Shown piece by piece: positions 1-12,058 of a stretch of 64,000 bases of DNA (positions within the stretch are counted from its first letter, which is position 1; each line of letters begins with the position of its first letter). The position numbers and the translations under genes are program-made. Under the pieces are notes generated by a model, which was not told where the DNA came from, made no database searches, and saw only the letters and a list, made by a program, of their open reading frames with translations. Source of the stretch: Bugula neritina (taxonomy: Eukaryota; Bryozoa; Gymnolaemata; Cheilostomatida; Bugulidae); contig OZ037768.1 of assembly GCA_964035545.1 (NCBI GenBank), forward strand, positions 5,943,241-6,007,240, given 5' to 3'.

Positions 1-348
1 TTGCATTCTAGCATTTTCAGTCTCCATCTTTGATATACACTATCCCACTGCTGCCACCACTGTTATAGTTTTCCGATTTAGGGTTGATGTGCCACCAAGA
101 GAGTCTATTTAACACTAGAGAAACTTCACCAGTTAAGTCGAGTAGATATCGTTATATTTAATACAAGAATACATAATAAAAATCCAATGTACAACAGTAA
201 TGATACGCACGTCTATTTAGTTTACAGCACTATCCTCAACTGAGCTAGTAGCGCGAAGCGGCTACTATTACTTATAAAACAGCCTAGCTAATTGGCTAAT
301 ACATTGTTCCGGGTCAATACGCAACCTTGCGTATTGTGTTGCTGGTAG

Positions 349-1447
349 CTCCACGAGCCACCACAATATGACAAATACAAGACTAATTTAAATGTTCAAT
401 GTCCTAATGCAAACCATTCTACCGAGAGTAATGAGTTTTGTACTGAGAGCACAATTAGAGACACTAATAACAAATCATTGAACAGTCATTATAAATGCAT
501 TTCAGGAAATATCATTAGCCATGGTCAAAAGCAAAGTAATACGGCTAATAACAATAGTGAAAAAACCTTTACAGACAGGCCACATCAATCGATATCAGCT
601 CTAAGTGTTTCGAATCCGTACAACCATTTCATAGGCTCCTCTTATTCTAAAATGGCTTACCTCAGAAGTTCTTCTAACCAAATATTAAACTGTAGGACTA
701 TTGACGATGGCTATCTACAAGGCTTGTACCAACCACTCACCAGATGCAATCAGAAAAGTGAAGACTGTGAATCGTCTGCCAATAGTTCAAAAGAAAGACC
801 GCTGGAGATTATTAAAAAGAGAGCTAAAAATACAGGAATCTTTGGTTACGAGGGAACTCATAGTCTTGTAAAGGGATTCGACACATTAGACACTTTCAAC
901 ACCCATTTAAACCCTTCTCAATCAAGACCAAAATCTTTAAGGGGAAGAAACTTTTATAAATGTGAAATATCGCCAAAAGTTAATTTGCAGGTAAATATTT
1001 AATTATAATAACTTAGTTTAACTTCATAAATAAATATATAATAGATAAAAAAACATAGCCCATGACATAAACTATGAATATGGCGCTTGATTATTATTAA
1101 TTATTCTTTTTTTGTACAAAAATAATGGAGTGCAAGAACTTTTAAAAAGACCTAAATATATAACATAATAATGTTATTGTCTTTTGCTATAGTACCTTTC
1201 ACTTTTATGTATTGAATTTATAAAGGTTTCGAACGAATCTAAAAGTTTTCGTAAGAGAAATGCGGTGCTTCGAAGAAAAATGGAGAACTTTCACCTTCAC
1301 TTACACGAGGAGGAAGTGATGTCATGTATTAGTGGTAGTGACTCACTCAGCTTAACCGATGACTCATCAGACTGCGCCTCTATCTCACAGGGCAATAGAT
1401 CAGGCAATGTACGGTGTGTTGAGGAAGTTAATGAGGACAGACTCTAG
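349..1447 (+). CDS. 3' part of an unrecognised gene (two exons)
   Basis: Two exons join in phase: 349-990, ending CAG before a GTAAAT donor, and 1226-1447, after an AAAG acceptor and ending in TAG. Together they give 287 codons plus a stop with no interruption. The first exon is open from just after an in-frame TAG at 346-348. A TTGCTGGTAG acceptor ends there, so the exon probably continues a gene lying to the left of the window. There is no convincing ATG near its start. The protein is hydrophilic and rich in Ser, Asn and Lys, with a basic stretch (KSFRKRNAVLRRK) at the start of exon 2 and an acidic/Ser-rich tail (SGSDSLSLTDDSSD). I see no signal peptide, membrane segment or known domain and do not recognise the family. 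The length of the open exon and the matching phases are the only support. Confidence 0.4.
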
Positions 1448-1458
1448 GTAACCTTCCA

Positions 1459-1624
1459 AGGTAGATGCAGTAATGGAGAAATTGAGAAAAGCCTGTGTTC
1501 TAGATTGAAAATGTATCAAAAAAAGTTATGCTCTTGCAAAAATTTCTTCCCGCGCTCCAAACCAAAATTTAATAATAAGATTAAAGATCTTAGGCTATTT
1601 CAATTTCTCTACTACTGATCCTAA
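1459..1624 (+). mobile_element. MITE-like element, copy 1
   Basis: A ~165-bp sequence begins AGGTAGATGCAGTAATGGAG and ends with an imperfect inverted copy of that end (TTTCAATTTCTCTACTACTG, then ATCCT). The same element lies in the opposite orientation at 22276-22413, where the first ~34 bases match almost exactly. It begins about 12 bases after the stop codon of the gene at 349-1447, so it would lie in that gene's 3' UTR. No open reading frame is present, as expected for a non-autonomous DNA element. I cannot name the superfamily. Confidence 0.55.
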
Positions 1625-3066
1625 ATGAACCTTTCTAGGAGTCCACTGCAATATGGCTCTCATTTTTCACTTTTAAATGATTACAGCTGACTGCACAGGT
1701 AGTTGGTAGAGCTACATGTATGCAATCTTCATAAGAGTTGCAAGTGTTACAGCCTACAGAACTCTACCATCTATATTACAATATATATGAAAATGTTCTC
1801 AATTTTTGATGGGTTTTTGCTATAAAAATACCTGTGAAATCTTTATTTTTTTATGTAGCAGAAAACAAATAGTTATATACAACATTTTCTATAGCATACT
1901 TGTTATAACTGATATTAAACTGCACGGATGATTAATTTTTAATTTGATCAATTTAGGTTATAATGCACTAATGAATAATACTTCATGATTAGTCCGTAGG
2001 TGTATTCATAATAAATCATGCTACTAGCTAATTATTAGAACAAGATAATTTAATCTTTTATTGACTTTCTCTACAACATTTACTGTAGCTTCTCATAATA
2101 CAACTGCACATAATACTAAGTATATAGATTTACTGGGTGTACAATTTTATTCAATTACCAAGCTTAAAGTTTTTTGCTTCTTGAGTTACAGTAATGGAAT
2201 ACCTTCATATAAACACGAATGCATGCTATCTCAGTAACACAGAATGAACCAAGTATATAGTATTTGTGTATAGAACTGCCTATTGCATATATAGTATAAT
2301 ACTAGTTAGCTAATAATAATGTAGAGTATAATATATAAATTTATATTTAAATATTTAATGTGCGTTATAATTCATTTGCAATAAAGAAAATAACTTTTTT
2401 AGTTGGGATACACATTAAATTTAACTCAGCATTATTGTAGTTTTTGTGTTGAAAAAAATTTGATAGCCTATACTCTATAGCATGAAATATATTTTAACTA
2501 TATTACAACTTGATATACCAGTAGAATGCATTTCTTTACTTTGCCAAATATATTTTATGAATGTGGGTTATAAAGCGCATTTATTAAAGGCAAATGTTAC
2601 TATATTCCTACTGGGGAATAGGTTATCTCACAGCTAATAACTTCATTATTTATTGATATTTGTATTAATTTCTGCTTACCTTTAATAGATTTTCACTTAA
2701 GATTCAAATTACTTAACAAACATAGCAACAGCCTTGAGGCATATTTCTATAAGTACTCAATATAAATAACAACTTGTAAGAGTTTTAAACATTCACTTAT
2801 ATACAACTAAAATAATGGTTGCAACCGTCAACTTTATTTATTTAACTAACATAAAATTATTGTAGCTCTGTTTAAATAAAACTGGAACAAAAATGAAATA
2901 TTAGTTGAGAATTACATTACATACTCTGAATAAAAGTTTAAACATGAATAGCATACTTTAAAAAATATAAATAATAAATAACAAAAGCTATTTCCACAAA
3001 AGGTGTATGCAAACATAGTTTTCCCATTATGACTTCCAGAAGCGTGTTATAAGTCAATAAACTAGC
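1625..3066. other. AT-rich intergenic region, no gene seen
   Basis: This lies between the + strand gene ending at 1447 and the - strand sulfotransferase ending at 3067, which are convergent. It holds AATAAA hexamers on + near 2010 and 2380 and TTTATTTATT (AATAAA on -) near 2830-2840, any of which could be a polyadenylation signal. I see no coding pattern. Confidence 0.5.
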
Positions 3067-6000
3067 TCATTGAACTTCATATACAAATGGTATTTCCTTA
3101 CTTAGAGGCCATTCCGCTAAAACCTTATCAAACATTTCATTTTCAGCTACTGTTAAATGATTCTTCCAATCTCCTATTTTACCTGCAAGACAATAGTAAT
3201 CAAAATAAACTTGGCAGATTTATTGCATAATAATATAAATGCCGGCCTTTTTTAAACTATATTTTGCAATCTTTAGGCAATTTGATTATTTTATTCTTGC
3301 TATTATATCAACTGTGACAATGACTTTGTGTATTGGCAAACTTCCTCTAACTTAAAAACATTGCTTAATGTATAATCACTTAATTTATTGAACAACTTAT
3401 TTTTTCAAATATTTGTCTTTCGTTTATGTCCACATGCATCTAAAAATAATCCAATGCTATCACAAAATCAGAATCAAAGTTGGCTGGAATTTTTGTAAAC
3501 AAATTACTCTACTTTGTTACCCAATAATTGAATTTAAATTTTTTTCTGTCTATAACCAAAAAGACTAAGCCTTTTTCACCAAAATCCAAATTAAGTTTTG
3601 CATGAAAATTAAATGTGGACCACATTCCAATATGGCGCTTTTGGATTTCCTACACATAGGGGATCCGAAAGCACCCTAAATCAATGATAAAAAATAAAGT
3701 AAAAGCCCAAGTTTTATGCTTGCTAGCATTATAATTTACAGCAGCTATTTTAAATGTTCAGTCCTATTACATAACTAATTAAGTAGTATATACTTTATAA
3801 TTTAAAAATATTAAATTAAAACATTTGTAAGGGAGGGGGTTCCACAATTCGTAACTTCTATACATTAAAATCAGAAAAGATAAAAACTTTAAACTTGACT
3901 AATGTTAAATATTTTGTTCATGATTAAATGAAAAAATCATGTTTTTGCTATAAAAATTATATTTTAAGCTTATTTTTTGTATGTTACTTCATTCTATTGT
4001 CTTTTGAACTAAGAAAGACAATTAAAAAAGTTCCTTTCTTGAGTTTTTAGTGGAGAGCAATGCATTACAATAGATCAACTATTGTGAAGCTATTTCAAAG
4101 GAAAATCCTTATTAACAGTTGCATTGCATCGTAATATTTCATAGCTTCAAGAGGAAGCAACTCCAAATAAACTTTCTTTCATTTGCATAGATTGCAAAGT
4201 TCTCAGTGTGTTGTATTTTAGCCATACTGCTGTTTGATTAAAAATATTTTACACTTTAATCAAATATATTTTTAGTTTTTTTAAATATAAAGAATGCTAT
4301 TTGAAATGTACTTGCCTAATTCAGTTTTTATTGTTTTAATGTTAATAATATAATCTTAAATTGAGTTATACATCAACCCATGTGTACATTTAATTTGGCA
4401 TATAAGTTTTCTACAGAAACATTACCTGCAGTTTTTATAATATAACATTATGGGCTATGCGTATATAGTTGTAGCCTGTATGGTTTATGTATCAATTTTA
4501 CAAGTTTCTCTTGTTTCCACAATAGTACATTGAGGGTTGTTGAAAGATGGCCGAAAATAGTGCAAAAAATTGCTGGTCTGTAGTCAAAATTGGAACAACT
4601 GAATATATAACTTAATATAAATTCTCACAGTAAAGCAACACAATAGATCATTTGACCAATTCCTGTCACATGTCTAAATTCCCTGCTTCCAATCTATGAT
4701 TCATGAAGATTTGAAGTGAATCTAATTGTCTATCACCGAACTCTTTAATCACAAACTGTTGAACAATAATGATTTAATACAAGTGTTACTTGTATTGTAT
4801 TGCAGAAAGTGGCTAGTTTCGTGTGACCAAGGAAATGCTTTGTTAATCCAAACTTACAATAGCCGTTTGAGTTTATATTTGATATTAATGATTTTTTAAA
4901 CTTTCTCACCTTTTCTATACATCTGGTCTCTGCGGTCTATAATATGCTGAAGCTACAACACGCAGAGTATAGTTAATCAGGAAATAGATTTTACATGCAT
5001 GACCGCATGAATAATGATAATACTACTGTTGCATCCCAATAATATTAATAATATTCTCTGCTATAAAGCTGTTTTCTATGATATAAAACATGTATTCAGC
5101 ACAATACTCTCAGATTAGGCTGCTATATATGGAAATTATTGCATGCCTATAGTGACTATACAACAGTTTTATATTACTAGTAATCATATAGCAATTTTTT
5201 AGTGTTAAAAGCATGCAGGTGTTGCAATCTGTATCATCCACCATTAATATACAAGTGAAGAGGTTATTGACATTAGAATGTAGATGTAATTTAAGTCAAT
5301 AGCAACTACCTATAATGTATTATTTGGTCTATTGTTTATTCTTTTTTCTATTATTTTTTTTCAAGTAGTTTTGGTTTATAAAATTGAAAAGCTGGTTTTT
5401 ACAAATTCATAAACAACCATTTCTGTCTTATACTCTACTCTCATTTATATTTAGTTTTGTTGTTCATTTTAAAATCACAAACTCTACTTCTATAAGTTTA
5501 ATTTCGACCATCTTAGCTCTTTCACCATCCCGAAGAAAATAGTTGTAGTACCTTTTCCTGAACTGCTACATTGTCGGAGGCACTGCTTGTGGTTCCTTTA
5601 GAGGTTTTCATATTTTGAAACTTTATGGCATCGGATATTTGTTGAATCAGATCTGCATTTCTCTGGGTTCCCATAAACTCATTCAATTTTTCAATATTTT
5701 GGACTGGGTTCTGTAGATGAATTAAAAAATATATTATAAACATGCTGTTGTTCTCTCAACACAATTACAAACTAGACTTTTTTAAATAACACAGTCTATT
5801 ATATAACTTTATTTTTGAAATAATATAATTAAAGCAAAAAACAATCTCATTTTTGGGTAACTTTGAAAGGATCAATGTTGCCTCATGCGAGCCAACTAGT
5901 TTTAATCAATAACATCAATCAATATAATATAGATGCAAGATGTTTATTGCCAAGGTTGGTGCAAGAGTTTACCATGATCATATCTTCAAAGTACATGATA

Positions 6001-7129
6001 AGTGTGTTGGGGTCATCTCTTAGTGACCACATGTATTCAGTGTAGTCAAAGTAACTGCCATACGGTACATCCTTACTAAACAAATACATCTTCAGGTATT
6101 CAGAGAAAGATAGTTGTCCCATCTCCTCCAGACCAGGCAAGTCACCAAGCTAAAAATCACCAAATATACCTTAAATTGGTAATTCCTAGAAGAATCATCT
6201 AAAACTAATACATAGTGGCTGCACTAACCATATAAGTAATAAAAAAGTAAATAACTAATAAATAATAAAAAAATAATAATTAAACAATAAATAACTAGTA
6301 AATAAATAGTTCTACTCACCATTTTACACTCATGATAGTACATAGAAACTGCAGAGTCTTTAGGATTTCTTATCACTAAAAGTAAACATGACAAGCTGGT
6401 AATTTTTGCACATTGTGTTCAGATGTTGACTTATTTGGATTACTTTAACAAAATATAGTCAACTGTATATATTTTACCAACAACAGTTTTTTTCCCTCTA
6501 AAGTCTTTTGGTAGGACATCAAGACGGTAATGAGTGTTTAGAACTCGAGGGGATGGGAATATTTCTACAGCTTTAGAAGGAGGAAACAAATCTATCATAC
6601 AGGCCTCTTTCATGTCATTTATGTACTCAGCAGAACCATTAAGTAACATCATCATTATCTCCCACGCTAAATGTGTACCTAGAAAGTCAACAATTAAGCT
6701 ATATATGATTATAATGAACTTAAAAAGTATCATATGAAAATGCATTGACCAAATTTGCAAAATGCACTTAATGTGTGAAAGATAACAATATTTAGCCCAA
6801 AACAAAACAATTATTTGTGTGCATATTAATGCTGTGTGGTTTAGAAGTTCAGTTGGACGTTTTTAAATGTCTTTTGTTTCATTGTTAAAAATGTGTAATA
6901 AAGTGTAAATAAAGCATATGGTTTATTCTTGTTTCAAGTGTTTACCATTTTTTGGATATGTAGCCAGAAGGAAATCTCCATCATTCCATCTATATTCTTC
7001 TATGTCTTGTCTTAACAGCTTATAGTCAGGCAATGTTGTTCCAATAGCTGCAACTTTTACTGCTCCATCTTCAGAAGAAAAGTATTGGTTTGTTACAGCA
7101 CCTCTCATTGGATGTTGAAAGACATTCAT
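3067..7129 (-). CDS. cytosolic sulfotransferase (SULT family), copy A, with 1-bp frameshift
   Basis: SULT enzymes move sulfate from PAPS to hydroxyl or amino groups of small molecules in the cytosol. Coding exons in transcript order: 7129-6946, 6678-6478, 6375-6321, 6149-5973, 5710-5552, 4952-4910, 3182-3067 (TGA). Family landmarks in order: a PAPS 5'-phosphosulfate loop TYPKNGTHLAWE (SULT consensus TYPKSGTTW); NTHYRLDVLP, with the His expected to be catalytic; the 3'-phosphate motif IRNPK; PYGSYFDY...W; and the C-terminal RKGKIGDWKNH motif. Exon 3 is 55 bp, while both sister genes have 56. Copy A reads CCTAAGACT where the others have an extra A (PKDSA). As written, the frame shifts, reaches a stop early in exon 4 after roughly 165 residues, and loses the RKG motif. 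With one base restored it would be about 311 residues, normal for the family. The site is an A-run, so a sequencing or assembly error is as likely as a true pseudogene. Confidence 0.85.
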
Positions 7130-10100
7130 TGTAGGTTCGGCTAAAACAAACAGAAAACATGTTCAATATTAGGCTTTAGCAAGTGAGGACTGAAAAGGGC
7201 TGAAAGTTATCGCAATGTTTATATAATAATCAATTCACTGAGCGCAGAAAATAAAATATCTGTTTGCCTAAACAGCCAATAAAAAACAACTTAGCAAAAA
7301 ATACTTTGTTATAACTTAGCATAGCACTGTTGCCTGATTATAAGTTATATTCAAACTTTTCCCTCCCAAAAAAAGCTGTAGTAAATAAAAACTTACTTGT
7401 ATGCAGCAAAATATTTATCACTTTGCATAGATAAATTGACTTTTGAGGTCAGCTATTGGTGCGTTTATGTTTTATTACCTGCAAATCAAGAGGCTCTCCC
7501 GATTTTAAAAATAATCGGAATCTGTACTAGCAATCCAGACTTAAATGATATAAGGAATTGATGTATTGATGTGAAGCCTGTTAAGCAAGTAACTCAGATA
7601 CTTTGTTATTTCACAGGTAGCCTAAAGAGGATGCAGCCCTATAGTACCAGCTGTAAAAGTTGCTGAGATATAGACACAAAACTACGGTTGCAATAGGAAG
7701 GAAGAAAGGGTGGTAATTTGCTGCCTCTCTTCATTAAAACAATAGTTACACTAAGAACCTCACCGGTGGGTCAATAATTAGCACCAGAATTACTGAAGTT
7801 ACTGCATGATTTATTTGCTAGGCATAGGCATCATTTATTGAGGTTTGTTTACGCTAATTGAAACTGAATACTACTAATGTTAAAACTTTTTATCGGAGTT
7901 ATTCCAGCCACCTCGTTAAATGTTGATTTTAGGCCATGCGCATTGGGCGTGGTGCAATGTTGGTTACTTCATCACTGCAACGTCATGCTAGAATACTTGA
8001 CCTATAAATCTATTTATAGTTGCTGCCATGATGACATTGTGTTGTATAGTGTCAAATTTATGACGTTGGCTGCGAAGTAGTGCAGCTATGTGACACGTAT
8101 AACACAGATACAGGAAGTTCATTTGCTGCATCTACACATACAGCACTTTAGTAGTGGGTAACCAACATTAAAAACCCTCATTTAATGAACTTGAGGGTTT
8201 CGACAATCATGAAAAGCTGCTGACTATTACTAAATATTTTAAACAAACTATGTTGGTAAATGCCGCAATCGTATTAATCGCGTATTATATATACAGTAGT
8301 TGCTCAGTCGAAGCTACTAAATAAATACACGTGGCAGACATGCACCGCTCACCAAAACCATCAACAAAAGCCCGTGTACTACATGTATAATATTGCTTGA
8401 AAAGCTAAAAAAGGAACAAGATTTGAACTTTTATTAGACATATGTTTTTTCCCTAAATTACTGTAAAAACTAGTGTTTTGCACTCAATTAAAAAAAATTT
8501 GATTACCCACCAGTTTAAACTTGATCAGGTAAAATTTCAAGTCATTCTATAATTATAGACTATAATTTCTAAAAACTTTTGTTGGGAAACCAGAAATCAA
8601 TGGCCCAACATAGAATTAAGCCAACCATTACATAATTTACTTATTATAATCTTTGATCTAAATTCTAAGAGATCCTCCTGAATTATAAGTACTTTTACTT
8701 GCCTCTAATTTTTTGTTTATTTAAACAAGAAACCAAAAAAAGTTATATAAAAAATTGCAATAGATAATGAATAGAACAGTTTACTTTTTTGTAGTTATAT
8801 AAGCCTGTGTACGACTTTTTAAAATAACTAGCAGCTTTATTATAACATATAAGATACTAAGAAAGCAGTAGGTTACAGACTAAAATATCTTAAATAGCTA
8901 TACGTTAGAATAACTAAATAATCCTTGCTACTAGATGTTAAGTAGCGAAAAAAACTGGAATAAGTAGTATAAGTATAGGGCTGGGCTACAAAATAATTTA
9001 TAAACTAGGCAGCTTGCAATTTATAGTTTAAACCATGCCAAGTTTGTTGAAATCGAAGTATAGGCCTATATGAAAAGTTGCATAAAGAAAGAATATTTAG
9101 CTTCAGTAGATAGCAGTACTTTATAAAACGCTCTTTTGAAAGATCTATAAGCAAGTTATTTGCTGTTCCAATATATTTTTAATTTGAGTAACAGTTTTAT
9201 TTGAATATTACATTGTTCTAACAAATATATTTTATAGCATATCTTCCAATCTACAAGCTGCTTCTAAACTCCAAAGTTCGTTTAGTTCTATTTATGTATG
9301 TGATAAATTGCACTTACCAAATGCAGTACGTATAAAGCTTTTAGATAATATTTTATTTCACTATTCACCAGCTGCTCACCAACACTGGTCAACAACAAGC
9401 CTAAAAGTGCTATCAACACTATCTACTTGATATTGTATCCAACTTTTAATACACTGGGTTCAAAAACGAGAGTGTAACCTATATTTCAACACAATACAGC
9501 ATGTCATTAAATAAGGGCAATGAGCCGTATCTGAATAGGAATTTTGAGATATAACTGGTCATGATAACACTTAAAAGTCTTCCCTGCAAAATGCATTTCT
9601 GGAAGTTAGAAATACAAAGATCCAAGGCTATCTCTAAAGCATATCACAAGCTTACCACTTGGCAGCACACCATTTGTAGCAAAGTAGTAGCAAAGTAGAA
9701 ATACGTATATAACTGTAAATTGTCCAAATTCCAGGAATCGGTCAGCTTTTTAACCTTTCATAGAATACTGAACTAATGACCTTGTTTACTGTAGTGACAA
9801 TCAAAGTAAGCAATTATCAAGTATGCAGAGTGAAGAGATGAGGATAGATATAATGCTAGTATACAGACATCTCTAAATGTACTATTAAGACTGAGTTACT
9901 AACAAATAGCTTGAAGTTGAAGAGATTTTATTGAATAAAATTAGAAACTGGTAACTAACTGCTATCAGTGGCAAACTTCTCTTGTAACTATAGAGCTAAT
10001 CTGAAAAGCAATGATAATATTTCCTCCATTAAAGCCTATAATTGAATCTTATTAGATAGTTGGTTTGTAAACTGCACAAAATATTTGGCTGTACTGTGGT

Positions 10101-12058
10101 TCATCTCAGTGCCTTTTGCTAATTCATCCTTTTTGAAGCAAAACTCCAAGAGAAGTGAATGCATATTATCCATTGCATGTGGACAAAGTTGTCTATTACA
10201 TAGCAGTTTTTAATAGTTATTTCTTCAGCATACATGGGAAGAGCACAACTCTAAACTAAAGTAAATTTGCTTCAGCAACAATATAAGTTCTATACTGCAG
10301 GTAGGGGTTTTGGTAGTTTATACGCATCGAAAAGGGTATAATACAATATATATGAGTGTGTATGAAGGGAGAATGCGAAAAGGAATGTGTAGGGATGTAG
10401 AGAGCTATAGTTAGTCACTGTTTCTTTTGATTCATGTTTATTTATTAAAAAGATTAATTTTAAAAACCACAAGCCTCAAAATATCTGCACATATCATCAG
10501 TAGAGCTTGGTTTGGACGTATAGCATACCTTCCCATAAAGCATCAGCTTTCATAGTTATATGTAGCATAAGAATTTGTCTACTCACATGAGTGCTGAGCG
10601 AAGTAATTGCAAGAAGTAATTTACACATGAATCATCTTCAGTCAACTACATACATTATACAGCAGCTTAGTTACCTCGGTTGAAACTGTATGCAAGTTAT
10701 TAAGGGGTCATTGATGAAATATTTTCTCTGTACAAAGATATCATTGTATGTAGAATGAAAGGTTAACAAAGTAGTTATCAGACTATGGAGATCAACACTT
10801 AGCATAAGCTAATGCAGTAAGTAGCCTTGGCTCTTTAGTTATTCATGGAAACTAAATCAATAGTTTTAACTAAAAAAAATGTTTACATTATTCTAGACAT
10901 CATTAATATATTGCTAAGTCATATCTCTGCATTATCAAAATGATGCTAGTTTTATTTCTGAATTGAATATGTTACAGAAAAATGAAGCAAAAATCCTCAA
11001 CAAGTCTCAGTTTGGCAAGTCAAATGGCTGCTAAGAAACACCACATAACATGCAGTCATCTAAGAAATGATTGGGCTATGTAGTTTATTTAAGTTATATA
11101 TCAAGTAAATTGAATTTATTAGTTGATTATATAGCAATAATAGCATAGAAATGTTAAACTAGCTTACACAAATACAGCATGTTATATCAAACAAAAAAAA
11201 GCGCAGAGTAATTAATAAAACAAAACATAAAAATAAATGTAAATGGCACCCAGCATAAAATACAAATGCACAATCCAACTAGCTAGAATGTAGTAAATTA
11301 CAGTGATGTGTGGCTATTTTTAAGCAGATCCACAAACATCAAAAACTAATTTCTAAAGCTAATTTATAATTTTTAAATTAAGAGCAACAAAACTGCAATA
11401 ACTTTGCATAGAAATGGCAAGGCAAGGGATTACAAAATATATTTAAAAATTCTTAATTTTAATGCTCAATAAAGCAATAACTACAATAGGCAAGTAATTT
11501 TATCCTCTCCAAGATAACCAAATAGAAGAATTTCAAAGTTTTTTGCACTAAAATTTACTATTATAAATTGACCCAATTTTCCTTTTAAAAAGGAGAGCTG
11601 TTTATGTAAGAAAATGCATAAAATGCATACATATATTTACCTGGAATTGGCACAAAATATAAGATAATTTAGAAAAAATAATAGAGAAGTTTAATGAGTT
11701 ACAAAATACAAATCAGCTATGATATTAAACAGACAATATCTTTTATTTGTATACACTTGGCTTTTAAAAAGGACAATTCAAATCAAATATACAACCGTAT
11801 AAAAAGTGCTCTTTAATTATATAAGTGATAGGGGCATACTGGGATTAGATAGTGTACAAGTCTTGTAAAGGCAGCCATGTTTTAGTAGTAGTTATAACAT
11901 CTTCAACCAGATAAATTACAGGTTATTTATACAACTTCAAGTTATTATTTTCTAAAGATAAATTTACACTTGGAAATTTCGTTCTTGAAATGAAATACTG
12001 TTGCCTCATCAATCAACAGCAAGTCAATTGCCTAAAGTACAGAGTAAATGTGAACATT
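7130..12058. other. intergenic DNA between sulfotransferase copies A and B
   Basis: About 4.9 kb of AT-rich DNA upstream of copy A and downstream of copy B. I read both strands and found no SULT-like exon and no other protein pattern. The promoter of copy A should lie just above 7130, but I see no recognisable core element. AATAAA on the - strand near 11738 could serve copy B. Confidence 0.45.
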
